NCBI GenBank assembly: GCA_050633905.1
Contig: JBOEHJ010000006.1
Location: 38,581-102,580, forward strand
Source: JANQPX01 sp050633905
GTDB taxonomy: Bacteria > Pseudomonadota > Alphaproteobacteria > Geminicoccales > Geminicoccaceae
Direction: 5' to 3'
DNA: 64,000 nucleotides
Shown: in pieces, positions 43,218 through 51,995 of the stretch
Layout of the letters: each line of letters begins with the position of its first letter
Position numbering within the stretch: position 1 is the stretch's first letter
Program-made: the position numbers and the translations under genes
The notes under the pieces: generated by a model
Databases searched by the model: none
The model's input: the letters and a program-made list of their open reading frames with translations, nothing else
What the model was told of the DNA's origin: nothing

Positions 43218-44429
43218 ATGCAAGCATTACAACGACACCCCTTCCCCGCTCTTCCCAGAGGGTTCCAGCGCGGCCACGTTCAGGAATTGATCGTGGAAAT
43301 CGCACCCTACATCGGCATGAGCGCCAATCTCGCCATGACGCTGGTGTGCATTATCACCCATACAAGACCTCGGGACTGGACAGAGGGGGAAGTCGAGCCG
43401 ATCTGCTACGCCAAACAGACGACCCTCGCAGCAAAGCTCGGCCGGACACCCCGGGCTGTACGAGCTGCAGAAGCAAAACTCGCAAAAGTGTTTCGCTTCA
43501 TCGACAAACGCGTGGCCGCCAATGGCGGACGCAGCCGTGCAGGTGGGGCCGGGCTGACGTTATCGCGCCTGATCGAAGTCTTCCCGGCTCTGCTGACATT
43601 GCGGGATCAAATGCGTGCCGAAAGAGACCGCATTGAACATCTGGCGCGCCGTCGCAGCGTCCTTTACCGCCATGCCAAGGAAAGCCTTATCGAGCTGACA
43701 AGCAGACACGGTACGGTCCCGGCCCTGCAGAGCCTCTGTACATCCTTTCTCGAATGGCCTGCCAGCCGTGATCTGCGCAGCCTCGGGCTCGACGAGTTGG
43801 AAGCCCATCTCATCGCCGCCAAAGCGCTATGTTCAAGCCTCGATGCCTATCAAAATCATGGTATTTCTTCCGCTCAAGCGGACGACAACTTCCCCCCTCA
43901 TATACAAGACTCAAAACAAGATTATCTTGTAGATGAGGGCACGTGCGACGAACCAAAGCCCTTGGACGAACCTCAGGCCGAAGAGGTGCTGGATGCTGCG
44001 CCTGACGGCGCCGCAACTTGCAGAGAAAAGCAGCGTGAAGGGGCCGGCCGATTACGCAACCCCCAAAGTTTCGCATGGTTGACACCCCAACAGCTCTACA
44101 GGCTTTGCTCACCTGACATGCAGTTTTACCTTGATGCCGAGCAGCAAAGGCATGAACCTTTGAGCGAGCTGCATTTCAAACTGGCCGCGCGGCGCAGGCT
44201 CCCTGAGTTGGGCATCAATGACAGGATCTGGCACGACGCGATCGAAAGCGTTGGAGAGTTTGCCGCAACGCTGTTCCTGATCGTCACCGACGCCAACCGC
44301 TTCCATCCGAAAACGCCTGTTGCGAATCCAAGCGGATATCTCCGCGCCATGCTCCAACGTCACCGCATCGGGACGTTGAACCTGGCTGGCAGCTTTATCG
44401 GGCTGTCGGAAAGGATGCGTCGTGCTTGA
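43218..44429 (+). CDS. repC: RepC replication initiator, without repAB
   Basis: 403 residues. The N-terminal RP-C domain is clear (GFQRGHVQELIVEIAPYIGM; RDWTEGEVEPICYAKQTTLA with a winged HTH), as is the C-terminal RP-C_C domain (WLTPQQLYRLCSPDMQFYL; HRIGTLNLAGSFIGLSERM). GAGGA precedes the ATG. The centre of the gene (about 43848-43945) is AT-rich, where repABC plasmids have their origin, and contains the 15-base palindrome acaagattatcttgt. No repA or repB lies upstream, so this is a RepC-solo arrangement or a remnant of a repABC plasmid. Confidence 0.93.
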   Translation: MQALQRHPFPALPRGFQRGHVQELIVEIAPYIGMSANLAMTLVCIITHTRPRDWTEGEVEPICYAKQTTLAAKLGRTPRAVRAAEAKLAKVFRFIDKRVAANGGRSRAGGAGLTLSRLIEVFPALLTLRDQMRAERDRIEHLARRRSVLYRHAKESLIELTSRHGTVPALQSLCTSFLEWPASRDLRSLGLDELEAHLIAAKALCSSLDAYQNHGISSAQADDNFPPHIQDSKQDYLVDEGTCDEPKPLDEPQAEEVLDAAPDGAATCREKQREGAGRLRNPQSFAWLTPQQLYRLCSPDMQFYLDAEQQRHEPLSELHFKLAARRRLPELGINDRIWHDAIESVGEFAATLFLIVTDANRFHPKTPVANPSGYLRAMLQRHRIGTLNLAGSFIGLSERMRRA

Positions 44430-44684
44430 ACTGGAAGGGCTGACTGGTCAGGGCCAAGAGATTGCGGCAGTGTGACTTCAGCAATCCTGTTGTCTGTGAA
44501 ATGTTCAACGCGCGCAAACTTGCCGCAGACGGGGCGGGAAACAGCAGTCCGCTGTAGATACGACGTTTTAGGGTTCGCTCGGCGATAGCCGACGTTCGAG
44601 CGTGGACACTTCAGCTATTAGTTGTGCGACTGGTTCGCCAAGTGCATTCTAATCCAGAAGTTGTTTGGAGAGAGCGGTATCATC

Positions 44685-46436
44685 ATGTCATCGAGGATTC
44701 TCAAGCTGACGATAAGAAACTTCCGAGGGATTCATGATCTTGAGTGGCATCCCGCCGCTGGCATGAATTTCGTCCTAGGGGGCGGCGACACGGGAAAGAC
44801 AACGGTGCTAGAGGCCGTAGACCTTCTTTTTTCGCCATCAACTTCATTCAACGCTTCCGAAACAGATTATTGGATGAGGGACACTGCGACCAGTTTATTT
44901 ATCGAGGCTGTAGTTCGCCTGGGCAATGAGATCGATATCAACACCCAGCCGAACATGGCCTACCCTTGGCATTGGGATGGAAAGGAAGCCGTTGTTCCGG
45001 ACAATAACGAAGAGAACGGCGAAAACTACGAGGTCTACAGAGTCCGGTTCACAGCAAACAATCAGCAAGAAACCTTGTGGGAGATCGTTCAACCAGACGG
45101 AAGCACGATCCGGTTTTCTGTTGGGCTCCGAAGACAGATCGGATTGGTTTCGCTCCCAAGTGATGAGCGGAACGACAAAGACCTCAGATTGGTCTACGGG
45201 TCTGCTCTGGATCGACATATTGGCGATCCGTCCTTGCGCTCCCGCATAGGAAAGCAGGTTGCTGGTATCAATCTTCAGGACGAACTGTCGGATGAGGCAA
45301 AGGAAGCGCTCGTGGCCCTCGATACCAAGTTTGGCGAAAAAGCCCTTCCTGGCGGTGTGTCGATCGGATTGACGAGTTCCAAGGGCATCTCGATCGGTGC
45401 ACTTGTCGGATTGTTGGCTAAAAAGAGTGCGGACACACAACTTCCGCTATCCAGCTGGGGAGCCGGAACCAGGCGCCTGGCCAGCCTTGAAATCGGCGCT
45501 GCTAATAGCAACGCACCCTCTTTCATCACCGTAGATGAAATCGAACGCGGGCTTGAGCCATATCGGCTAAGACAGTTTCTCGCCGATCTTTCCGGGCAAG
45601 ACGGCCAGAAATTTGTCACGACGCACAGCCCAATTGCGATTGCTTCAGCGCCAGAAGCGCACCTGTGGTACATGGACAGCTCCGGCCGCTTGGGCACACT
45701 GCCTTCCGAGCTAGTTGGCAAGCAGCAAAAAAACGATCCCGAAACGTTTCTGTCACGCGTCGCAGTTATCGCAGAGGGTGTCACGGAGGTGGGTTTTCTC
45801 AACTACCTTCTGGAATTGGCACTGGGGTGTGCCCCCCTCGATCACGGAATTCGTGTCTGCAACGGCCAAGGCAACGACCACACAAGAAAGCTGCTTAAAG
45901 CTCTTGTAGAGGCTAGACTCAAATTTGCGGGTCTGGCCGACAATGAAGGTGTAAAAACCGATAGTTGGGCAGAATTGAAAGAAAAGATGGGCGATTTGCT
46001 GCTCCAATGGGAGGAAGGTTGTACTGAAGAAGCGGTCATTTCTGCCATTCCTGAAGATCAAATCCCAGCGTTGATCGGCGCTGTAGGGGAAGATCAGACA
46101 GGCACCCGCCTACAACACCTGAAGGTTCGCTGCGGAGCCGAAGAAAGGACGCTGGACAGCATTAGTGCTGCTCTAGGCGGCACCAACAAATCCTTGAAGC
46201 AGCTTGTTATTGAGGCGGCAAGCGGGCGTTCGGACGACGCACCCGAAGGGGAGAAAAAAGCCTGGAAGAGCCATTCGTCTAGCTGGTTCAAGTCTGAAGC
46301 TGGCGGTGCTGAACTTGCCCAAAAGGCGATAGCGCTTGGTGGATGGAACGGCCTTTCGGAGCGCCTGCTTCCCTTGCTTGCGGCCATATTGGCGTCCGTC
46401 GGGCTCACCGTTGCCGAAAACCTTGCGAATGCCTGA
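44685..46436 (+). CDS. gajA: Gabija protein GajA (OLD-family ATPase-Toprim nuclease)
   Basis: 583 residues from the ATG at 44685 (GGAGAGAG upstream), near the known GajA size. N-terminal ATPase: LTIRNFRGIHDLEWHP, Walker A LGGGDTGKTTVLEA, signature SSWGAGTRRLAS, Walker B ITVDEIERGLEPYR and switch VTTHSPIAIAS. C-terminal Toprim: VAVIAEGVTEVGFLNYLLE (Glu-Gly-x-x-Glu). In Gabija, GajA nicks DNA when nucleotides fall. The next gene encodes the UvrD-like partner and overlaps by 8 bases. Confidence 0.9.
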   Translation: MSSRILKLTIRNFRGIHDLEWHPAAGMNFVLGGGDTGKTTVLEAVDLLFSPSTSFNASETDYWMRDTATSLFIEAVVRLGNEIDINTQPNMAYPWHWDGKEAVVPDNNEENGENYEVYRVRFTANNQQETLWEIVQPDGSTIRFSVGLRRQIGLVSLPSDERNDKDLRLVYGSALDRHIGDPSLRSRIGKQVAGINLQDELSDEAKEALVALDTKFGEKALPGGVSIGLTSSKGISIGALVGLLAKKSADTQLPLSSWGAGTRRLASLEIGAANSNAPSFITVDEIERGLEPYRLRQFLADLSGQDGQKFVTTHSPIAIASAPEAHLWYMDSSGRLGTLPSELVGKQQKNDPETFLSRVAVIAEGVTEVGFLNYLLELALGCAPLDHGIRVCNGQGNDHTRKLLKALVEARLKFAGLADNEGVKTDSWAELKEKMGDLLLQWEEGCTEEAVISAIPEDQIPALIGAVGEDQTGTRLQHLKVRCGAEERTLDSISAALGGTNKSLKQLVIEAASGRSDDAPEGEKKAWKSHSSSWFKSEAGGAELAQKAIALGGWNGLSERLLPLLAAILASVGLTVAENLANA

Positions 46437-47961
46437 TCAGTCCGTATTCGATTTGCTGCGGAGCGATGAGTCACTGGTCGTGATTGAGGCACCTGCGGGT
46501 TGCGGCAAGACCTTTCAGGGCGCAGAATATGCCCATGACATCGCGCCAACACTCGGCAACGGCCGAATGCTCATCCTCACGCATACCAATGCGGCCTGCG
46601 ACGTTTTTGGGGATCGAACGAGGTTCATCTCTGGCAACGCGGTCGAGATCAGGACCATCGATGCGCTGATCTGCCAGATCGCCGGCGCATACCACAAGGT
46701 GCTCGACCTTCCGCCAGACCCGACGGTTTGGGCATATACTCACAACGGGTTCTCAGAGATTGCGGCTCGGGTTGCGGCATTCCTTCAGAAAAACCCAGTT
46801 GTGCCAGAAGCTCTGGCGCGCCGTTACCCGATCATTGTTTGTGACGAGCACCAAGACGCCTCGCCGGATCATCACCAGATCGTCATGGCCATACATGGGC
46901 AAGGCGCGAAACTGCGCATCTTCGGTGATCGAATGCAGAGCATTTACGAGAGCAACGCCAAGGCGGCCGAACGGCACCGAGCACGTTGGGAGGCACTGGT
47001 CGCTAGCGCGGCTCATGATGAGCTGGATCAACCGCATCGCTGGACCAAGGACGCGAAAGGATGTTCGGATCTGGGCAATTGGGTTCTGAGTGCACGCCAA
47101 GCCCTTTTGGCAAACGAGCCGCTCGATTTGACCTCGGGGCTTCCCGCTTCCATCAAAGTCATTGCTGCAGAGAACATTTCACCGAATTATGGCGGTTACC
47201 GTGTCGGGTGGCCGGAACGAAAACCCCTGGATGACCACCTGAATGGTCACGAAGAGCTTTTTGTTCTTGCCAGTGGTAATGAGCTGGTGCGCAGTTTGCG
47301 ATCATTCTGGAACCGGAAGGTTCCGATTTGGGAAGGCCATACGCGCGACGCACTGTCTATCTTGCTAACAGACATCCAGTCCGTCGATGGCAACGCAGTC
47401 AGGGCTGCGGAAGCACTTACGAGGTTCATGTCATCTACTGCAAAAGGCTTCACCGCTTCAACGCACGGCAACATTTTGAAAGCTGAAATCGAATGCAATT
47501 GCGGTAAAACCCGAAAAGGTAAACCCGGAAACATACAAGGTCTAGCTAGGATGCTGCTGGCCGAGCCCAACCACTTAGGCATTTCGAAAGCGATCGCAGA
47601 GATTGATCAATTCATCAAAAGCTCTGCCGCAGGTTTTTCTGACGTAAAGGTCGATCTCATGCGCGAGTTCTGGGAAGCGCAAAGGCTCGCACAGTATGAA
47701 GACGCCTCCAAAGGCTACGCCGAAATTACGATGCGCCGCAGTGTAATTCGACCCAAACCACTACCGAAGACGCTTTCCACCGTTCACAAAGCCAAGGGCC
47801 TCGAGTGCAGCAACACAATGATCATGCATTGTGACCGTGCCAGCTTTGGCAACACGATTTACGGAAGATGCAAGCTTTACGTGGCCTTAAGCCGCGCAAA
47901 GTCGTCTTTGGTAATTGTCCTTCCAGAAACGAACCCCAGTCTTCTTTTCAAGCTTCCTTAG
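46429..47961 (+). CDS. gajB: Gabija protein GajB (UvrD-like helicase)
   Basis: 510 residues from the ATG at 46429, overlapping gajA. Walker A is EAPAGCGKTFQGAEY, box II is VCDEHQDASPDH, motif III FGDRMQSIYES, motif V TVHKAKGLECSNTMI and motif VI YVALSRAKSSLVIVL. This is a short UvrD/SF1A helicase with UvrD_C_2, as in GajB. It acts with GajA in phage defence. The size and pairing support Gabija over a stand-alone helicase. Confidence 0.9.
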   Translation: MPDQSVFDLLRSDESLVVIEAPAGCGKTFQGAEYAHDIAPTLGNGRMLILTHTNAACDVFGDRTRFISGNAVEIRTIDALICQIAGAYHKVLDLPPDPTVWAYTHNGFSEIAARVAAFLQKNPVVPEALARRYPIIVCDEHQDASPDHHQIVMAIHGQGAKLRIFGDRMQSIYESNAKAAERHRARWEALVASAAHDELDQPHRWTKDAKGCSDLGNWVLSARQALLANEPLDLTSGLPASIKVIAAENISPNYGGYRVGWPERKPLDDHLNGHEELFVLASGNELVRSLRSFWNRKVPIWEGHTRDALSILLTDIQSVDGNAVRAAEALTRFMSSTAKGFTASTHGNILKAEIECNCGKTRKGKPGNIQGLARMLLAEPNHLGISKAIAEIDQFIKSSAAGFSDVKVDLMREFWEAQRLAQYEDASKGYAEITMRRSVIRPKPLPKTLSTVHKAKGLECSNTMIMHCDRASFGNTIYGRCKLYVALSRAKSSLVIVLPETNPSLLFKLP

Positions 47962-48382
47962 GTGCTAAACATCGGCGGGCTGCGGGGCGATGTCCGCAAT
48001 GACGGGCCGCAACGCAGCATCCCAGACCAAGGTTGGAGGTCGGCTCCGGGCCGGACACGTCGGCTGGCGGACTTGCAGGCAGGGCGGGGAGCGTGAGTTT
48101 GCTGCACCTGCAAGGGCGTCCTGTCAAAGACACAAATGCGGCTATTGGGGACTCAGGCTCAACGCCCTTCCATGCTGCACCAAGCATCAAGGCAAGCAAT
48201 GCGCAGGAAGCGTGCTTTGCGCATTCAGCGGGCGAATACGTCTAGGTCACAGAGCGCGGGGCCGTAGTTCATGCCGACCGCCAGCCGCGCGCGGCTTTCC
48301 GCGAAATGCGCGCGCGGCTAGACATCGAAGGCGAGCGCGCACAGGAGGTCGAGAAGGATCGTGACATCGGCTGGTGACCAGG
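47962..48382. other. gene-free, decayed stretch downstream of Gabija
   Basis: About 420 bases without a credible gene. It includes one copy of a 21-base repeat (48042-48062) and an inverted repeat with 10-bp arms agccgcgcgc/gcgcgcggct at about 48284-48319. On the minus strand the last codons before a stop at about 48318 read WSPADVTILLDLLCALAF, which may be the tail of a lost gene. Confidence 0.4.
48042..48062 (+). repeat. 21-base dispersed repeat, copy 1
   Basis: ggctccgggccggacacgtcg, matching copy 2 at 48989-49009 with one mismatch. The bases before both copies are weakly alike, so these are probably remnants of a shared decayed element. Confidence 0.5.
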
Positions 48383-48730
48383 TCACAGCCTTTGGCTGTT
48401 GATTAGCCTGTGCAAAGTCGTTTCGCCTTCTTTGAGCGGGATGTTTGCGTTAGCGAACCCAATGCCAATCAGGAAGGAAATCACGCCTGTCGCTGTCTTG
48501 AACTCTCGCACCTTGATCGCATTCTGCGTCAGGCGCGTTCTTGCAGTCACAAGGAGCTTTTCGTTGTCGTCAGCCCCTACAGTCCGCATAATCCAGAGGC
48601 CATACCAGCTGGGCCCTTTGCGTTCTGGGTCGGTCAGGCACAACACTTCGACTCCATGCCCCTGCTCCGTAAGCTCACGCAGGCCCTGTTCGGTGATCAC
48701 GTTTGGTTCAAGGTCAGTTGTTGTGGTCAT
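48383..48730 (-). CDS. small hypothetical protein, paralogue of the gene at 41298
   Basis: 115 residues from the ATG at 48730 (MTTTTDLEPNVITEQGLREL); the longer frame to 49075 upstream is not supported. It carries KVREFKTATGVISFLIGIG and PLKEGE, shared with the 113-residue gene at the head of the virB operon. Function unknown. Flanked by decayed DNA on both sides. Confidence 0.6.
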   Translation of the reverse strand: MTTTTDLEPNVITEQGLRELTEQGHGVEVLCLTDPERKGPSWYGLWIMRTVGADDNEKLLVTARTRLTQNAIKVREFKTATGVISFLIGIGFANANIPLKEGETTLHRLINSQRL

Positions 48731-49067
48731 CGGATGATCTTCACGAAACAGGACTCGCACTTTTATGCTAAAATGTATCCCAATCATCAATAGTATATAT
48801 TTGATTTGATCTCGCCAGTAGTATCCTCGGGAGAGTGCTCGCAGGTCGGGTGGCGGACATCTCCTCTGTTCAACGAGATTTTGCGGTCGATCTAACGGCA
48901 GGAACGAGCCATACTGGCGGATGCTGCACGATGCACAAATGGCTGGTCTGGTAAAACTGCGCTGCGGCATCAAGCAGTGGCTTATGGCGGCTCCAGGCCG
49001 GACACGTCGATGGTCGAGCATAAAGTTGGTGGCGCTCAGATGAAGTTTCACACTTCGTCGGCACCAG
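48731..49067. other. gene-free stretch before the IS
   Basis: About 340 bases with no convincing gene. The first 80 bases are AT-rich and may hold the promoter of the 115-residue gene. The rest includes the second copy of the 21-base repeat and resembles the decayed stretch at 47962-48382. Confidence 0.4.
48989..49009 (+). repeat. 21-base dispersed repeat, copy 2
   Basis: ggctccaggccggacacgtcg, one mismatch to copy 1 at 48042-48062. Confidence 0.5.
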
Positions 49068-49183
49068 TCACGCATACACTCGCCACATCCGATACCGCCC
49101 CTGCCCGGTCAGCTCGCGAACCAGACCATGCGCTTCCATCCATGCTAGGTTGCGCTGGACGGCTGTCGCGTTGCCCTTAAATC
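49068..49183 (-). pseudogene. 3' end of a winged-helix gene cut by the IS
   Basis: An open frame enters from the IS border and ends in a TGA at 49068-49070. The last residues read NATAVQRNLAWMEAHGLVRE and LTGQGRYRMWRVYA, a winged-helix C-terminus like those of Fic-family and RHE_PE00001-type proteins. The remainder of the gene is not on the other side of the IS. Confidence 0.65.
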
Positions 49184-50874
49184 GGTTCTGCCTCAATCTG
49201 TGTGGCGCAGTGGCAGCATTCGGGCTCTGAGGAGTTCTGGTCCGGCGCGACCGTACATGGCGCGCTTGAGGGTCTTCAGGCGATTGACTTGGCCCTCAGC
49301 CTGACCGTTGCTCCACGGAAGTTCGATGGCATTGCGCACGGCCTCGATGTCGCGGTGCAGCGTGCGGGCAAAGCGCATGATTGGTGGGATGCCAGTCTCA
49401 ATGGCCAGGTCGATCCATGCGTCCAGCGGGGCGGACTGGTCGCCGCGCAAAATGCCCTGAAACCGCATGGCAAGGCTCCGCATCGTGGCAAAGCTTGGCG
49501 ATCCGGCCTTCAATGCATCTACCTTTTGGGCCTGGTCTGCGGTCAATTTGCGTCGCGGCTTGATACAGAGCGCCGCTGCGACAACCGGCGAAATGGCGTG
49601 ACCGGTTTGCGGGTCCCGCACAGGCGCCAGGGGCAGCGGCGTGTCGGTCGGGCCTGCTAGAACGGTTTGTTCATCCCTTCGCCATCCGGCCAGCAGACGT
49701 TGCAAATGAGACAAGCTGCCCTCATAGCCATGGCGTTGAATTTCGACCAATAATTCCTGGCCGGACCGGATACCCTGTTTCCAGAGATCGGCCAGTATGC
49801 TCTCAAAATACCACGGCGACGTGGGCTTCAATGCAGCTCGGCGGCGGTCTGGTGGCGAGTCGGAGCTCAACCACTTCGCCACACTACGACGCGGGAAGCC
49901 GGTCCGACGTCCAATTTCGCTACAAGACAGCCCTTGATCACGAAGCGCATGGATGTTTCGGAAAATTTCCTCACGTGATTTCCGATGAGCAAGACGCGAT
50001 CGCAGTAGATGATTGGCCGTGCTGATGTTTTCGGCATCTGACAATAGCGCCCGCCCGGTGGCGCGGCCATGCATATTCATCTGCTCTTCAATGGCCTGGC
50101 GCAGGTTCTGGACGAGATGGAAACGGTCTGCGACCTGCAGGGCTTGCGGTGCACCCTGACGTGCGGCCTTCGCATATCCGCCACAACGATCCCGACTGAT
50201 GACTTCAATCTCAGGGTGCTGCCGCAGCCAGCTCGCACAGCTTTCAACGCTCCGATCCGGAAGAATATCAATTACGGTCTGCCGCTCGAGATCGACGATG
50301 ATGGTTCCGTAAGTCTGCGACTTGCGCCAGCTCCAATCGTCGATGCCAATGACCGTTGGCGGCGGGGCGACGCTTTCCGCACACTTCTTGAGGTGTCGCA
50401 GCACCGTGTCATTGCTGACACCGACGCCTAAACGGCGCAAGAGCCGCTCGGCAGGCCGTCCACCCGTGGCGTGCCCCAGATGAACTACAATGTCATCAGC
50501 ACGCGAAGTTCGACGTGCAAATGGACGCGCAATTGACGAGGTGTAGTCCGAAAAAGTCCGCCGCGGGCACGTGGAAGCGCGACATCGCCACCTGCAGACC
50601 CAGAGTGCGATTGTTACCTTGTCGCCAAGTGCAGGTAAATCCTGTAGCCGCCTTTGCCGCCACCCGTGACGACGCCGAGAATGCAAACCACAATCTGGGC
50701 AGATGCCTCTCGGTGCCAAAACACCGGATACAAGCCACCCGCCGGAATCACGTCGCTTAACGCCTTGAACCGAAACGTCGCTCCCGGGCGACCAGTGCTT
50801 TTTTGAAATCACGACTATCCCTCCCGAATGTTCCAAGCTCAGGATAGTTGCGCCACACAAATTGAGGCAGAACC
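49184..50874 (-). mobile_element. ISL3-family insertion sequence, 1691 bp
   Basis: Terminal inverted repeats of 26 bases with one mismatch: ggttctgcctcaatctgtgt... at 49184-49209 and the complement at 50849-50874. One transposase gene fills the element. ISL3 elements make 8-bp target duplications, but the flanks cttaaatc and caattaag do not match as direct repeats. Instead the outer bases are loosely inverted (gcccttaa on both sides). The lack of duplication and the different broken genes on each side point to a rearrangement through this IS. Confidence 0.88.
49193..50812 (-). CDS. ISL3-family transposase
   Basis: 539 residues from a GTG at 50812 with GGAGGG upstream; a TTG at 50860 inside the terminal repeat is less likely. 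Zinc-finger N-terminus (ICPDCGLHSRRRHGW; CRASTCPRRTFSD), DDE domain starting VIGIDDWSWRKSQTYGTIIV, DRCGGYAKAARQGAP and QVADRFHLVQNLRQA, and the terminal ELPWSNGQAEGQVNRLKTLK. It appears intact. Confidence 0.93.
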   Translation of the reverse strand: MISKKHWSPGSDVSVQGVKRRDSGGWLVSGVLAPRGICPDCGLHSRRRHGWRQRRLQDLPALGDKVTIALWVCRWRCRASTCPRRTFSDYTSSIARPFARRTSRADDIVVHLGHATGGRPAERLLRRLGVGVSNDTVLRHLKKCAESVAPPPTVIGIDDWSWRKSQTYGTIIVDLERQTVIDILPDRSVESCASWLRQHPEIEVISRDRCGGYAKAARQGAPQALQVADRFHLVQNLRQAIEEQMNMHGRATGRALLSDAENISTANHLLRSRLAHRKSREEIFRNIHALRDQGLSCSEIGRRTGFPRRSVAKWLSSDSPPDRRRAALKPTSPWYFESILADLWKQGIRSGQELLVEIQRHGYEGSLSHLQRLLAGWRRDEQTVLAGPTDTPLPLAPVRDPQTGHAISPVVAAALCIKPRRKLTADQAQKVDALKAGSPSFATMRSLAMRFQGILRGDQSAPLDAWIDLAIETGIPPIMRFARTLHRDIEAVRNAIELPWSNGQAEGQVNRLKTLKRAMYGRAGPELLRARMLPLRHTD

Positions 50875-50877
50875 CAA

Positions 50878-51690
50878 TTAAGGGCTACGCGACAGCAGGC
50901 TCTCGATATCTGCGGCAACCCGCAGCAGCTTGGTCAGTTCTTCCTCCGCCGGGCGCACACGTTCGCCCGTCATCGCGTCCATCATGTCCGAAAGCTCGTC
51001 ATCGAGGTCACTCAGCGGTTTGCCCAACCGGCGCGCACGCCCCAGCCCCAGCATCGACATCGCCTTGTAGGTCTCGATCTCGGTCAGCCGCTGCAGCACG
51101 CGCCCCACCCGGTGCGCGCCCACTCCCGGCTTCACGAAGCAGGCAAAGCGCACATGGCCCGCCGGATCGATGCGGAAGTCAGTGCTCACGATCACGTCGC
51201 CGTCCACCACTTCCGCGACCGCCACGCTCTCCGGCACCATCCAGCCGTCGATCTTCTGGGAGACCGCCTCGGGCGTCTCGGGCATCGCTTCCACCCGCAA
51301 TAGCGCCGATGTGACCCGGACGCCGGGAGCCTTTGCCAGCCAGTCTTCGGGAAACATCCGGAAGGTCTCGCCGTCAAAGGGTCGATCGGCCACGCCGAAG
51401 CCGAAGATCGTGTAGGTCACGAACTCGGTATGGCTCTCCCACTTGATCTGATGGCGCCCGAGCTGGCCGGAATAATGCGTTGCGTCCGGCTGCGGATGCG
51501 GCGCGCCGTGCCGGTCCAGCAGGTCGATCAAGTGCGCCCGCTCCGCCTCCCGGTCGCGCCCGGCGGCGCCCTCGGTCGGTTTCAGTGCGAAATAGGCTGC
51601 GCGGCAAGGCACATCCAGCGCCGGAAAAGGCCGGGCATGCAATTCGTTCGCCAGCTGGTAGCGCAACGGGTGGTCTTCGATCTCGGCCAT
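50878..51690 (-). pseudogene. DUF3422 gene truncated at the IS border
   Basis: 270 residues from the ATG at 51690 (MAEIEDHPLRYQLANELHAR), against roughly 400-430 in intact DUF3422 proteins. The family phrases RPFPALDVPCRAAYFAL, KWESHTEFVTYTIFGFG and AYFAL-FVKPGVGAHRVGRVLQ are present, but the C-terminal part with its membrane segments is lost. The reading frame stops 4 bases from the IS end in the border bases (TAA in ttaatt). DUF3422 proteins are inner-membrane proteins of unknown job. The lost part is not found across the IS. Confidence 0.85.
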
Positions 51691-51858
51691 TGTCGTCCCT
51701 CGTTTGCTCCCTGCTAGGCGTTGCCCGGCGCCCTGTAAAGAAAAAGAGCATCGCGATTTCAGAAGCTTATCGGCATACCGCGGTGCACCACGCCCCCGTT
51801 TCCTCCGCACCAGCCTACCAGCCGGGCCCCGGCCTGAGAACGGCCCCTGAAACGGAAA

Positions 51859-51882
51859 CCGCCCGGCCTTGCGACCGGGCGG
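51859..51882 (-). terminator. intrinsic terminator of the ornithine decarboxylase gene
   Basis: Arms ccgcccgg and ccgggcgg around an 8-base loop; on the minus strand the stem is followed by TTTCCGTTTC. It lies in the 305-base gap between the decarboxylase stop and the DUF3422 start. The rest of that gap would hold the DUF3422 promoter. Confidence 0.65.
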
Positions 51883-51995
51883 CACCAATGGCGGCCATCA
51901 GAACGCTTTCATCGCGCGCCGCGTCCACTTGGGAACGACGCGCCATCCTCCCAGATGCCGGGAAACGCGAGGCCTGCCGAAACAACGGCTGCGGA

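Noticed and set aside
49176..50882. 8-bp target duplication around the ISL3 element
   Set aside because: cttaaatc and caattaag are not direct repeats; only a loose inverted likeness of the flanks is seen.
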